The notes under the pieces: generated by a model
The model's input: only the letters and a program-made list of their open reading frames with translations
Told to the model about the DNA's origin: nothing
The model's database searches: none
Shown here: one piece after another, positions 32,713 through 43,165 of the stretch
Layout: the number at the start of each line of letters is the position of its first letter
How positions within the stretch are numbered: the first letter of the stretch is position 1
Made by a program: the position numbers and the translations under genes
NCBI GenBank assembly: GCA_905221615.1
Contig: CAJNDT010003435.1
Coordinates: 615,875 to 679,874 of the forward strand
Direction of reading: 5' to 3'
DNA from: Symbiodinium sp. CCMP2592
Taxonomy: Eukaryota > Sar > Dinophyceae > Suessiales > Symbiodiniaceae
Length of the DNA stretch: 64,000 bases

Positions 32713-35700
32713 GCCTAGGATGCATTCGGTTATGACGTGCCATCGGTGCCCCTTTTGGAAATGCTCCTTCATTATGTTCTAGCTGTTTCTTGCACACTCT
32801 TCGTGCTGCAAGGCGTGGGCAGACGGCGCTGTACTTTGCCGCTGCACGGCAGGCCGGCTTTGATGTGATGTCGGCGGCGGGATGCTTCTGAAGGTTGAGC
32901 AAGAAATTCAGCAGAATCATCGGCTAGTAGTCGCGATTGCCGGGGTCATCACGGATGTTTCAGGCCTTGGCAGCGTGAACTGGACCACCTGGGCCCAAGA
33001 ACCTTTTAGACCAGCGGTTACTGTCGGATTTGGATGCAGGTACCATCGCCACAATGAGCTGGATGTGTTAGCAGGGTTTTACGGTGCTGCAGAGGCATGC
33101 GGGATAACAGTAGCACCAAAGGGTGGGGCTGGGAAGTGTGATGAGGGGTGCCAAGGCCACGACAGGCTGGGGACGTAGCGAAAAACGGCGCCTACCGATA
33201 CCGGCAAAGAGGCTTTGTCTTGCAGCCCAAAGCAAGCTTTTTGAAGGGTCGCTGCACAGGATCCAATCGAAGCCGAGAAGATGTGTCGATTCCTGATGAG
33301 GCCTGGTGCTGACGGGTTGAGCGATGGGGTCCGGGAGCATGCTGCATGAACGGTTCATCCGAGTTGTTCGGGAAAAGCCCTCTTGAAAGTGCAGTTGGGG
33401 TCTGTCCTCACGGTGACATCAGTAAGAAGCACCGCCGAGCTCGTGCACATCTTAGCCTTAGCTCTGTAGGGTTGGAATCGGCCGTTCCCACGGCCCAGCA
33501 GGAAAGTCTTCCCGCTTGGACCAGTCCTTCCGGCCGATACTATAGGGATTTGGTCACTACGGGTGTTGGCCGGCACCATTGTGTGCCCCTGGCCTTGACC
33601 CATGTGAGGGTGAATGTGAAGGATAGCGTATGGGGGTCGGGTGATTCCGACGACCAGGTGGGGGCAGTCCAGTCTATGGTTGGGATAGCAGGCCCCACGA
33701 CGACGTGGGTCGTCTTGCTGAACATACCCCTGCCTTGGAGCAGATAATACCTCTTCGGAGAGGGGACGCGGGTCGTGGTGAGGCCGGGTCCGCTTGAACT
33801 GCCTTGCTGGATGCCTTTCTCTGGGGCGGTGGGAACGTGAACTCCAACTGGAGCCCCGATGACGCTTGCGGAGGGGCTGCGAAGGCGGGAGGGATGACGC
33901 CTTACCCATGGCTGTCACACCCCGGCCGCTATCCATCCATCCATCCATCTGTAGCGTTGGAATAATTGCCAACATGATTCCTTACACTGCACCTACCACG
34001 AAAGCCTGCTATGCATAGTAAGGCCCCTACCAGAGCCTGTATTGGAGCCCGTCCCATAGACTCCCAAACCCCTTGGATTAAGAAATGTACCTTGAATTAT
34101 GCTAGGGATCCCCCTGTAATTAAGGTAGTCCTTAATGTGGGGGTTGGAGTCTCTGGGCTAAAACCTAAACCCTCAGCAGCCCAGACGAGTGCGCGTGCCG
34201 GCAACAAAGAGGGATGACTGGGGCCAAAGCCCTCTGTTGCTCGGCTGTGTGGCACTTGGGTTCAGGTTTCCTGTGGTTGAAGCCATCATGGGACTTAGTC
34301 ACTGTAACCCCATGTAAGGTATTCATGTTCATACTTTCTATGCCGATGTCTCGTGGTCCCAAAAGGACAGACTGGGTCGGGGGCTTCTACGAATCGTGTG
34401 CTACACTGATCTCCCCTGAGGTTGTTGTCGTACAGTACAGTGGTTCGAGGCCCTTGATCTTAGTGGTCGCTTTCGGCTAGGATCGTCAATGTGCGCTCCT
34501 CTCACACCTCGGCCCTTTAACCCTTTGGGCTTTCAGCTCCAAAATCCTACAAAGCACCAAATTATTGAATCTTATCTAGCCACCTTTTTGTCAAATCAAA
34601 CTTTGTCCTCAGTTATCTTGATTTCTCTTTCTTTGTCTCCATGTGTCTTCTTTCTTCATTTTGGTGTTCGTGGTCCTCTCTGCCTTTATGACTTGTCCTT
34701 ACTAGCTCTTTTATCCCATTATTGCTCGCATGCGACTTCGTGATCTTGCCTCACAGCCCCAATCGGCCTTACCCTACTCCCAATCCTCACCGGCCTCAGC
34801 CCCGCCCACAGCCCGAAGCCCCACAACATAAAACCCAATCCGAGGTTAACTAGGGCCCCAGAACTACGGGCCTTGAAAACGTAGCAGGGCTTTAAGCCAC
34901 ACATGTCTGGCAAACAGGGCCAATAAAAGCCTTAGCACATCTTACTGATGCATCTTGTAGAATCTGATGAATCCTTGTTGAAGTCTTGGAAAAGTTATTG
35001 TGAGCCTCATGAATCCTTATGGAAGGCCTTTCAAAACTCAAACAATCGCCGCGCTTCCGCAGGGCTCCACACTGCCCCCCGATCGAGGGCTTACCCTCCT
35101 CGCACCCCCAATAGGACTCAAGGGGGGCAGACTGCCCCCCCCCCTCACCGAAAACAGTGAACGCCTTGCCAATCTTTGAAATTCTTTCGCAGTCGTTTTG
35201 GATGTTTCAGGCCTCGTAGAATTGATTTGAACGCTTTCGATGCTTGCAAAACCATGTTAATGTTGTTTGAATGTCTTTTCAATGTTAAGTGTATGTTTTC
35301 TGTTTGAGTGTCTTTTGCATGGCATCTTTTGTGCAAGCGTTTCTTCGCTTTCCTTGTCTTGTCATTTGTTGTCTCAAGTTATCATTTGTGTGTTTAAGTT
35401 TTCAAGCCCCGAGGCTCGAGGCATAAAGGCCCGAGGTTTGAGAGCCTTGCAAAGCCCCAGTGACAGGGAATGTGCATCAGGACCAAAACAACTCCCTAGA
35501 GAGGTCCTAACCCCAAAACTGCCAGCCTCTGCACCAGACGGCTGTCATGGCAGCAGGCAACAGAAGCGAGAGTTGCACTGCCGCTGCAATAGTCGTGATC
35601 ATCATCATAGGGACCGCAAAAGCACTACCAGCAAGAGCAAGACTAACAATAGCACCAGTCAGGGCAATGGTCTATTCCGTAAAGTTCGGTTCGACGTGAA

Positions 35701-38277
35701 CTTGCCGATCAGGTTCTACGCAGCTAGACAAGGACACAAAGAGCGACTGGGATGCGTCTTTGGGGTAGAGTGTGGAAGGGGCTTCGCACGGCTTCAAGGC
35801 ATAGTTGGAGATATTGTCGGGATTATGAGCCGGAACCTACTTTAATCCTGAAAGTTTGCGCGCGCAGAAGGTTTGGATCCGTGTACTTCAAGTCATGAAG
35901 TGTAGCTGAGGCTGTGTGCATACTTCGTCGAGAAGTTGGGCATGAGCGTCCATCAGGCAGACAAGTGGGGCGAGACCCCCATGTTTTACGCGATGGAAGC
36001 GAAAAAGACCGAGACGGTCACTGGGTGGCATTTTCTGAAACCTGTTGATGCCCCTTGTGGTTCTATAGACTTACTTATTGATATGTCAGTTTGCCTTGAA
36101 CCGAAAATCCTAAATTCCCCAAATCCAGGTCATATACCTCCTCAGGCAGGGTGCGTCGCTCGGAGTCAACAACAAGGGCTTCCAGTCCCCAGAAAGCCTC
36201 GCACCGGTTGAGGTGGCTCGCGAGCTGCAGGCGAGAAAAGGGGTCGGAAGAGTTAGTAAGGGGCCTACAGGGTTTAGGGTTTAGGATTTAGGATTTTAGG
36301 GTTTAGGGTATATAGTCCCCGCTGGTACTAACTATATACAATGCCCCCTTCATAGTACCTCTGTCGTCACTGATGATGTCCGCTTGTAGTCCTTGTACAA
36401 AAACCACATTGTACTTCTCAAGGCTTTAGTGCACCCCAAACCCTAAGTCCAGCCCCACGCCCTACACCCAACCCAAGCCCTACGCCCCAAACCCTGACCC
36501 CTAAACCCAGCCCTAAACCCTAAACCCCAAACCCTAAACCCCCAAAGCCCTATTCTGCTTGTTGAGGCCCCTGTTCAGGCCCGGATGAAGGAGTGGGCCG
36601 AGCCATTGAAGGCCCCGTCTTCGCAGCCACAGCCGGCAGACTCAAAGAAGCGACGCTGGGCACTTGTTAAAGGGCTTCCTTTCAAGGTTCTTTTATAGGG
36701 CCTATTGGCAGGGTTTCGGGTAAAGGAATTTTGTTTGAGCCGCCATAATAGCGATCTACAGTATCTACAGTATCAGTAAATAATATGGTCTCCTTATTGT
36801 GGGATTTTTATTTCAGTCCCTATCCAGAACCCAGGCAAGAGGCCGGATGAGGAGCAGATGGAGGAGGCTCAGGAGCAAACATCAGCTGCGGAAGGACCTC
36901 GAGCACTTCAGGAATGGGCAGCAAGACCTGCGAAGTTCCCAAGGAATTGGAGGACCCAACTGGCACGGGAGAAGCTGAAATGCAAGCCGGAAGTCATCGC
37001 TGAAAGCTTCACTCACAAGGCTGGGTTCTTGTTACGGAATTTACTTTAAGTTGCCGTCCATACTAGGGAAAGCCATATTTGCTATCCTTCCCTGTATTAT
37101 GGCCACGTAAAGTAAACTCCGCCAGAAGGTCACGCTCGTGACCACCGACGCCCTCGAAGAGGTCCGAGGCCTCGAAAAGACACTCGTGGCCGAGCAAGCC
37201 GACCTCTTTAAGAAGAAGCTATTTGTCCGGGCGTGCAGGGCTGCCGACTTTTGCTTGGCCTTGGGGGCCTTTGAAAAAGATGGCGCGTTCTTTACGGAGT
37301 ATTCCTTCATTGTCGCCAATCGAGGGAAGGTCGGCTCGCTGGTGCTGGTGTCTCGGCTAAAGCCCCTAAACCCCAAACCCTAGACCCTACACGCCAAACC
37401 TTGAGGTTGCTCGGGACAAAAAGACCGGGCACGTCGTAGGCTTCGTCCACGCCGACAAGGGCGAGAAAGAGCTTGTGATTGGCCACCTCAAGGCGACGTC
37501 GCGCATGTGGTGTTTCAGACTGGTTTTAGGTTTGAGGTTTAGTGTGTGGGATTATTGGAACAAGGTTCCTTCAACGTGTTCTATAAGGGAGTTTAAAGTT
37601 CGGGTTTGTGAGAGTAGTAGGATTGCTCCTGGGGTCCCCCATGAGCCCCAAGCTCACGTATCAGGCCCATGGCAAGTCTTATGAAGATCAGCCAAACTGC
37701 GCGGGAGGGGCTTTCTACCCTGAACCCTCAAACCTAAACCCTAAACCCTAAACCCTGAACCCTGAACCCTCAAACCTAAGCACTAAGCCCTGAGGCCCTC
37801 AAACTCTAAACCCTGAAACTTCAAACCGTAAACCCCGATCTTGAGCTTCGTTTCAAGAGACGAGCGACTGTCGGATGGCACAGGGAGTTTAGGGTTCGGG
37901 GTTGAGGGCTTTTGGGCTTCGGATATAGGGTTTAGCGCTTAAGGCTTAGGGTTCAGGGCTCAGGGCTGGTGGGGTTCGGGGTTTGGGGCTTATGGCGCAA
38001 GGGTTAGGGTTTAGGGCCGACCATGTGAGCGCTGTTTGGGGGCAATCCTCCACTCCTATGGCTCCTGAGAGTTCCTCTATTTCAAGTATAGTAGAATCAA
38101 CACCCAAGTCTCCAAGTTCAAGGTTCTTGAGGGTTGCCTGTATAGTATACAGCCAAGCCATCTTTCATAAAATGCCCCTATATAGCTGCCTCCGACGCCC
38201 GGCGAGGTGCACAATGATCATCAGGGCAAAGGTGTGGGAACCCTGTTGATCCAGGCTGCCGAAGCTCAGGCCGGGTT

Positions 38278-38358
<81 letters not shown>

Positions 38359-40044
38359 CTAGTAGCAGGAGCAGGAGTAGAAGTGGTAGCAGTAGCAGCA
38401 GTAGCAGTAGCAAGCCTCGGTGCCAGTGTCAGGTATCCATATCAATAGTAGCAGCCGCATTCCTTGTCGCCGCCGTCAGCATCTTGAGCATTCTGATGGG
38501 GTCTGTCCTCATAATCATCCTCCTGGCGTCATGAGTTGCAAGCATCCGGTAATCCTTTGCTCGCCAGTCTTCATCATTGCTCTTGTGATTGGCCCGAGTG
38601 TCAACAAGAAGTTCCACAAAAAACCGGATGAAACATGAAGCCCGACCTGGACCCTCTTCCAAACCCTTAGGATCAGGGGCCTAGTAACAGGCATATAATG
38701 TAATGCTTGGGGTACTCAACTTTGCTTCCGACGTGCCGGGAGACTCCAACGACACGTGTGACATGTTACGATCTTGGAGCCCTACGGGCACTGCCCGTCG
38801 AGGCATTGAGTGCGGGATGGGATTTCGAATCCGTGGCCGCACGTGTTCTGTACGTGAATTCGAAAGCGCAGCAGATCTTCTTCCGATGCTCGGGCCGCCA
38901 CGACTTGTGGTTTAGGGTTTAGCTTTCAGGGTTTAGTGTTTAGCGCCTACTTTTGTTAGTGTTTATTCGGGCTTAGCGTTTAGGGTTGTTAAGGTTTAGT
39001 TACTGGGGCTTACGTTTTGGTTATTAGAGATGAGGGTGTTGGTGTTTAAAGGGTTAAGGGCGGATCTTGAGAACAAGGGAAGCTTCGTTCGGATCCAGTC
39101 GTCCTCTTGTAGGTCTCCCTCCCTCTCCCTCCCTCTCTCCCTCCCTCCCTCCCTCTCTCTCTATCTCTCTCGCTATCTCTCTTCCTCTCTTCCTCCCTCC
39201 CTCCCTCCCTCTCTCTCTCTCTCTCGCCCTGCCTCTCTCTGTCTCTCTCTGTCTCTCTTCCTCTCTCTGTCTCTCTCTCCCTCTTTCTCCGGGCTTGTCC
39301 TGGTAGTGCTTTTCTTGGCAGGGTGTGGGGCCGAGGAATGGGTTTCGACATCCACGACGAGCCGGCACGCGAGACGACGATGAGCATGCTCTCGATGTAC
39401 CTTCGCCAGCACCAGTACAGTTCCGAGTTCTCTGAGTCACGAGCATGGGGTTTGGGGTATACCATGTCTTAGTACATCGGCAGCTTGGGGTGCATTATAG
39501 TATGCAGGTGTGTCAAGATGACCCGCCGTGCTCAGCATGCCCCTCCAGCGCCAAAGGAGAAAATCAGGATCGAGCCATATGCTCCTCGGTTTTCGCAGCT
39601 ATTCCATGTGGTGAGCAGGTTCCCTCTTCAGCTCGTTCAGGGATTAGGGCCTTGTTGGAAACTCCATGACCTTGCACGAGGTGCAAACGGCTTTGGCCCC
39701 GTGGCACTACAAGGGACTCCGTGTGAGAAAGATGGTGAGGTGTTGCAGAATGGTGGAGCCTCCTAAACGGGACGATGACTCCGCGACGGATCCGGAGATG
39801 CCTGAGTTGATCCCGGTCACCCCGTATTGGTTGGACACACCGCGGGCTCCCAAGCTAACCTTCGCTCTCAGCGCTCTTCCTGTACTAAGAAAGCGTGCTC
39901 CAAGGTCCCCCGAAGAATTCGTCCAGGTGCAGGGCATCGATTTCTGAGCCTTCCACTGACTTACATGTTTCAAGTTTCACTGACCTTGCCGAAAAGATGG
40001 GGAAGCGCCGCAAGGTCGGACTAGTGCTGATCGCACTGGATGAG
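32645..40044 (+). CDS. Ankyrin-GNAT gene copy 6 (E1-E16, most intact)
   Basis: Sixteen exons with consistent phase give about 540 residues without a stop: ankyrin repeats (E1-E6), linker (E7 basic, E8 acidic with EEQMEEAQE), GNAT fold (E9-E13) and an unknown region (E14-E16). Motifs: GQTALYFAAA, GETPMFYAM, GKGVGTLLI (acetyl-CoA loop in QGKGVG), VLYVNSKAQQIFF (final GNAT strand and helix). In the GNAT family the Q/R-x-x-G-x-G/A loop binds the pyrophosphate of acetyl-CoA. Substrate and cell location are unknown; SKKRKRP could be a nuclear signal. E14 has TCG where copies 1-3 have TAG, and E15 is a clean 246 nt. The first coding exon and the E17-E19 end were not found, and after E16 the sequence departs from other copies. 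Predicted donors mix GT, GC and GA. Confidence 0.6.
32813..32864 (+). CDS. Exon E2, copy 6 (ankyrin)
   Basis: RGQTALYFAAARQAGFD, matching the G-x-T-A/P-L-x-x-A-A helix start of ankyrin repeats. AG|G acceptor, GT donor. Confidence 0.6.
33463..33963. mobile_element. 469-bp insertion with 16-bp target duplication in copy 6
   Basis: The 16-bp repeats tctgtagggttggaat (33,463-33,478) and tctgtagcgttggaat (33,948-33,963) differ at one base. Copies 2 and 3 have a single uninterrupted site (near 7,770 and 17,525). The inserted 33,479-33,947 ends in ATCCATCCATCCATCC. Variable-length long target duplication and a simple 3' tail suggest a non-LTR retrotransposon fragment or SINE oriented +. A long open frame on the minus strand (to 33,355) spans the junction and is probably fortuitous. 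No reverse transcriptase motif is visible. Confidence 0.7.
34056..34159. mobile_element. Palindromic element, family M6, copy 6
   Basis: Ends cccatagactcccaaac and gggttggagtctctggg; same place as in copies 2 and 3. Confidence 0.45.
34186..34235 (+). CDS. Exon E3, copy 6 (ankyrin)
   Basis: RVRVPATKRDDWGQSPL. GT donor after CCTCT; the codon is completed by E4 (CT|G TTC TAC gives LFY). The 5' border is tentative because no AG|G is present; a short exon before it may be missing. Confidence 0.5.
35713..35742 (+). CDS. Exon E4, copy 6 (ankyrin)
   Basis: FYAARQGHKE, the first ankyrin helix pair (AARQGH). Only 30 nt. GC donor (AAGA|GCGACT) joins E5 to give GHKELCAYFVEKLG, a textbook ankyrin spacing. 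Confidence 0.55.
35911..36016 (+). CDS. Exon E5, copy 6 (ankyrin)
   Basis: LCAYFVEKLGMSVHQADKWG then GETPMFYAMEAKKTET. Highly conserved among copies 2, 3 and 6. GT donor; GTCA occurs at both intron borders. Confidence 0.65.
36129..36251 (+). CDS. Exon E6, copy 6 (ankyrin)
   Basis: VIYLLKQGASLGVNNKGFQS then SPESLAPVEVARELQARKG, closing the ankyrin region. The donor AGA|GTTAGTAAG is canonical here; copy 2 reads AGAGGTAG, so the GT is lost or shifted there. Confidence 0.6.
36579..36651 (+). CDS. Exon E7, copy 6
   Basis: ARMKEWAEPLKAPSSQPQP, ending DSKK. GA donor. This is the uninterrupted form of the exon whose acceptor carries the triplet insertion in copies 1 and 3. Confidence 0.55.
36652..36834 (+). 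mobile_element. Introner-type intron E7/E8, copy 6
   Basis: gacgctgggcacttgttaaag at left, agaacccag at right; internal gcgatctacagtat as in copy 2. Confidence 0.55.
36835..37019 (+). CDS. Exon E8, copy 6
   Basis: Acidic start (RPDEEQMEEAQEQTSA), then EGPRALQEWAARPAKFPRNW and a basic helix to AESFTHK. Two residues shorter than copy 2. GC donor. Confidence 0.6.
37020..37128 (+). mobile_element. Introner-type intron E8/E9, copy 6
   Basis: Left gctgggttcttgttacgga; right end decayed (cgccagaag). AAGG at both borders. Confidence 0.55.
37129..37347 (+). CDS. Exon E9, copy 6 (GNAT N-terminal part)
   Basis: VTLVTTDALEEVRGLEKTLV, KLFVRACRAADFCLALGAFE, IVANRGKVGSLVL. 73 codons in all copies. The donor is GT here and in copy 2 but GC in copies 1, 3 and 5. 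Confidence 0.65.
37406..37492 (+). CDS. Exon E10, copy 6 (GNAT beta strands)
   Basis: VARDKKTGHVVGFVHADKG then ELVIGHLK, matching the beta2-beta4 hairpins of GNAT folds (t-G-x-x-V-G-f-v). Follows a short intron of 58 nt. GC donor (AAG|GCGACG) conserved in all copies. Confidence 0.65.
38207..38274 (+). CDS. Exon E11, copy 6 (acetyl-CoA loop)
   Basis: VHNDHQGKGVGTLLIQAAEA then QAG. Contains QGKGVG, the GNAT motif A. The joined sequence IGHLKVHNDHQGKGVG fits strand beta4 running into the loop. Confidence 0.65.
38276..38360 (+). repeat. (AGT)n microsatellite after E11, copy 6
   Basis: About 27 AGT units begin within a few bases of the E11 end, replacing the donor context seen in copies 1-3 (GGG|GCAGAT) with GG|GTTTAG. 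Confidence 0.85.
38803..38896 (+). CDS. Exon E12, copy 6 (GNAT C-terminal strand/helix)
   Basis: ALSAGWDFESVAARVLYVNS then KAQQIFFRCSG, resembling the GNAT pattern L-x-V-x-x-x-N-x-x-A-x-x-F-Y-x-x-x-G. Donor GC (GGGCC|GCCACG). The E11/E12 junction is the least certain in the domain. Confidence 0.6.
39114..39290 (+). repeat. CT-rich microsatellite upstream of E13, copy 6
   Basis: (CCCT)n then CTCTCTGT-like units, ending about 45 bp before E13. Copy-specific composition. Confidence 0.85.
39336..39414 (+). CDS. Exon E13, copy 6
   Basis: MGFDIHDEPARETTMSMLSM then YLRQH. Completes the GNAT fold (FFRCSGRMGFDI). GT donor CA|GTACAG, changed to CA|TTxCAG in copies 1-3. Confidence 0.6.
39508..39634 (+). 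CDS. Exon E14, copy 6
   Basis: CVKMTRRAQHAPPAPKEKIR, IEPYAPRFSQLFHVVSRFPL. Changes from copy 1 are concentrated at silent positions of this frame (tgc/tgt, gtg/gtc, aag/aaa), which chooses it over the alternative open frame. GT donor. Confidence 0.6.
39681..39926 (+). CDS. Exon E15, copy 6
   Basis: 82 codons: VQTALAPWHYKGLRVRK, RCCRMVEPPKRDDDSATDP, ELIPVTPYWLDTPRAPKL and SPEEFVQ. No recognised domain. Copies 1-3 carry one extra nucleotide in the region after APKL. Confidence 0.6.
40015..40044 (+). CDS. Possible exon E16, copy 6
   Basis: VGLVLIALDE between AAG|G and GAG|GTCGTG; conserved as FGLLLIALDQ and FGLVLKALGE in other copies. Very short. The upstream stretch FTDLAEKMGKRR, also conserved, could belong to it. 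Confidence 0.35.
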
Positions 40045-40418
40045 GTCGTGCCAGGTCAGGCCATGTGTAAGCCTTCGCCACGAGTGTGGCCGCTAGTAAG
40101 GGTAACTGCACGCACCCAAACCGGAAGTGGTATGGATGCCCATACCCAAGTCTGGGAAGTGAATTGCTCATGGTTTCGAGAGTCAGGGGTTGTTCTGCTT
40201 GGGGAGGGATACTACTTTGAATCTATCTCCGGTCCACTGACTGTTTTCTTTTGTTCTTTGGATGCTGCGCAAGCTCCTGCACTCTAGACCCTACTACCCC
40301 AAGCCGCAACGCGGTCTAATAGGATCCGATATCCTAAACCCCGTAATGCACTCTGTAATACCCTGTAGTATCCGCACAGGGCTCTTATTCCGGAGTCATC
40401 AGAGCATATAATAACCTG
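40045..40418. other. Unique 3' end after copy 6
   Basis: Homology to the other copies ends near 40,075. An open frame continues to 40,287 (VNCSWFRESGVVLLGEGYYF, stop TAG), which might be a replaced C-terminus. Otherwise unassigned. Confidence 0.3.
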
Positions 40419-40541
40419 CTTGGAAGGGCAGGGGACTTAGTAAGCAGGTTATAAGTAGGGTTATAATTGGGGTAACTCCATTTAGGGTACTTACAACTCT
40501 ACTTAGAACCTACTTACTAAGTCCCCTGCCCTTCTTCCAAG
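40419..40541. mobile_element. MITE, family M1
   Basis: Ends cttggaagggcaggggac and gtcccctgcccttcttccaag, TG on both sides in place of TA. Arms extend through cttagtaagcaggttataag. Confidence 0.7.
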
Positions 40542-40789
40542 TGTGATATCGACACACCGGAGGGTGCCCTCCAGTGCCACGCGCGTATGCGCTGGCCCCA
40601 CATAAAAAATGGGAGAGTCCTAGTGTAACTCTGCGGGGCATAAGTGTGGGAACGGAATGTGTGTCTCGAATGCTTTCCTGCGGCCGTTTCTCCTCAGTTG
40701 TGGAGACGAGGGACGCAGATTTTCTCACGGTACTGCTCGCAGCCGCTTGACCTCAGTGGTGCTGGGGCACTCACAGCCGCTCGGCAGCC

Positions 40790-41870
40790 CATTATGATTA
40801 TCATTGCAATCATCATTACTCTTGCTGCTATTAGTCTGACTAGTATTGTTATCATGAACATGTCTTTTGTTCTTCCTCTTCCTCTTCCTCTTCGTCTTGT
40901 TTTTAGCACTACTATGAGTAATCGTAGCCATCTGTAGCATCACCTGATCATTCTTCATGTTTACTGTTATTCTGCTGTATTTTCTTATTAATACTGAGAG
41001 ATACCGTAGTACCATCACCATCATTACTACTACTAACTACTATTGTTATTATTTGTAATATTATTGCTGTCACTCTTACTATGACTACTTACCACTACTA
41101 GAGCCATGGTTCCTGCTTATATTGCTATTACTCTCACTGTTACTCTTTTACCCTTGCTATTTGTAATGCTATCACTTGTTACTAGTAGTATTCCTGTGAC
41201 TATGGCCTTTACTATCTTACTCCTACTCTTACTATGACTGTTACTCGGTACTGAAGCTGTCACTACTGTTGCCATCATTGTTACGTTTAGTGATCGTAAA
41301 AAATACTATCGGTATTGCTATTATCACTACTATCGTTAGTATGAATTTCATTTTTTCTATTGCTATCACTATTACTGTTACTATTGCTGATTACTATGAC
41401 TCTGACTGTTGCCATTACTACCTTTACCACTTTGGTCATGACTATGACCACGTCTACTACTATTAACTACTCTTGCTGTTTCTCGTACTCTTACTCTTAT
41501 TACTACTCTTACTCTTACTGCTACCGTTACTATTGCTATTGTTACTACAATTATCATCAATACTATTGCTATCTAGAATACTATTATGAGTATGGCCCTT
41601 CTTAGTACTATTTCGATTACTATTGCCCTTGCTGTTAAGTAATATTATTACTTACCATTACTAATGCTATTGCTAGTTGCTATTACTATCACTGCGAGTT
41701 TGACTATTACTATGACTCTGAATATCACTATGATTATTGCAATTGTTATTGGCAATGCTAGTACTGTCCTTGATATGAATGATGTTATTGTTGCACTAGT
41801 ACTATTGTTACTGTTATTACGATTCGTGTTCTTATTACTAGCAGTATTATAGAAACTAAGTGTTGACATA
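40790..41870. repeat. Long degenerate triplet-repeat region
   Basis: About 1.1 kb of ATT/ACT/GCT triplets, e.g. ttactattgctattac. Perfect runs are short, but the period-3 register persists. Open frames through it (poly-Y, poly-T/I) are artefacts. No gene seen. Confidence 0.75.
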
Positions 41871-42109
41871 CACTGATGATTGTTATTTTTGTTATCGTGA
41901 TTACTCGCATGATTTTGTTTGTTGTTGCTGTTGGTTTTCTTACACTTTTGTGAATATTAGTGCCCTCGATCCCGCTCCATCTTTGACGGTCTTCATTGTT
42001 ACCAAGTAGCAAGGCCCGTTGAACTAGATGGATTCGGGGTGCACAGTCGGGATGCCAGGAGTTCAATGGTCTAATGGTCTGTGTGATCGGGCAAATAGCT
42101 GTCTCAACT

Positions 42110-42210
42110 CAAAACCCCAAACCCCTTAGTCCCTCGACGTCCCCTAAACCCCAAACCCCAAGCCTAAAACCCTAAAAACCCAAACCCCAAACCCTAAACC
42201 CCACAGCCCT
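42110..42210. repeat. CCCTAAA-like heptamer array
   Basis: Repeats of aaaccccaaaccct type in telomere-like register, in the CCCTAAA orientation. Confidence 0.7.
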
Positions 42211-42772
42211 TAGTCCCTCAAATCGGATCCCCAGCATGCCAAGCCCTGAAGCCCTCACCCACAAAGTCACGCGACTACGTTCGAACTCGAGACGATTTCC
42301 AAGCCGAGAGTCTAGTCAGCCCTTTCGTTAATACTGCTGCTGTTAGTGATACTTCTGTTCGCAATATTCTTAATAGTTTCTTCCTCTTGTTTGATATATT
42401 TTCTGCCATTAGTATTCTTACTACTGTTGAAACCGTAAACCCGAAACCCTAAACCTTCTGAGGACAAGTGTTGGGGATCAAGCCGTGGGCTTTGTGGTGC
42501 AGCCTCCATGTTGTGGTCGTCTTCCGAGTTACTCAGCCCACGGCCGCTACTACTGAGACCTAAATAATTACCTATATGCTGGGGGTTCCTGAGTCTATTT
42601 GTGCTATACTGGGCCCCTCTATTATAGTACCCTTAAAGATCCCTAAAAGAAGCCCTTGTAGACTCCTTTAAAGGAACCCTAATTCTATTACGGCCCTTAT
42701 ATGACGAATGCAACCGTAACCCCACAAGCCCAAGACTACGGGGATCCTCAACTGCCTCCTTACTTAAAGGTT

Positions 42773-42882
42773 CATGGGACTTCGTAAGTAGGGTTAGAAG
42801 TAAAGTAACTACAGTTATAATTACTTATAACCCCAATTGAGGTACTTATAACCCTATTTACTAAGTCCCATGATTCTCCAAG
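42773..42882. mobile_element. MITE, family M1
   Basis: cttaaaggttcatgggactt at left, aagtcccatgattctccaag at right; TA on both sides. Confidence 0.75.
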
Positions 42883-43057
42883 TAGATCTCGATGGAGAGA
42901 TTTGGCCGTTGCCGGTGATATAATTTACTTAAGGGTTCCTTTAAAGGTGGCCTTTAAAGGGCTACTATAAGGGATCTCTAAGGACACCAGAGTCTAGGAG
43001 CCTGAAAAGATTTTCCCGGAAAGCACTGAAGAGAGCAGATAGGTTGACAGAACAGAT

Positions 43058-43161
43058 TAGAGACCCCAATATCCCTTAATTCAGGAATATTCCTTAAATC
43101 ATATTAGGGGTCCGACTAAAATTTAAGGAATATTCCTTGATTGAGGGATATTGGAGTCTCT
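43058..43161. mobile_element. Palindromic element, family M6
   Basis: gagaccccaatatccctta pairs with gagggatattggagtctc, with an inner pair aggaatattcctta/aaggaatattcctt. Best preserved member of its family. Confidence 0.65.
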
Positions 43162-43165
43162 GAGA

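Noticed and set aside
33355..33975. 206-aa minus-strand open frame
   Set aside because: It spans the 469-bp insertion and its flanks, so it cannot be an ancestral gene. No domain motif is visible.
42275..42320. Second tRNA-like segment (gttcgaactc)
   Set aside because: No cloverleaf can be drawn around it.
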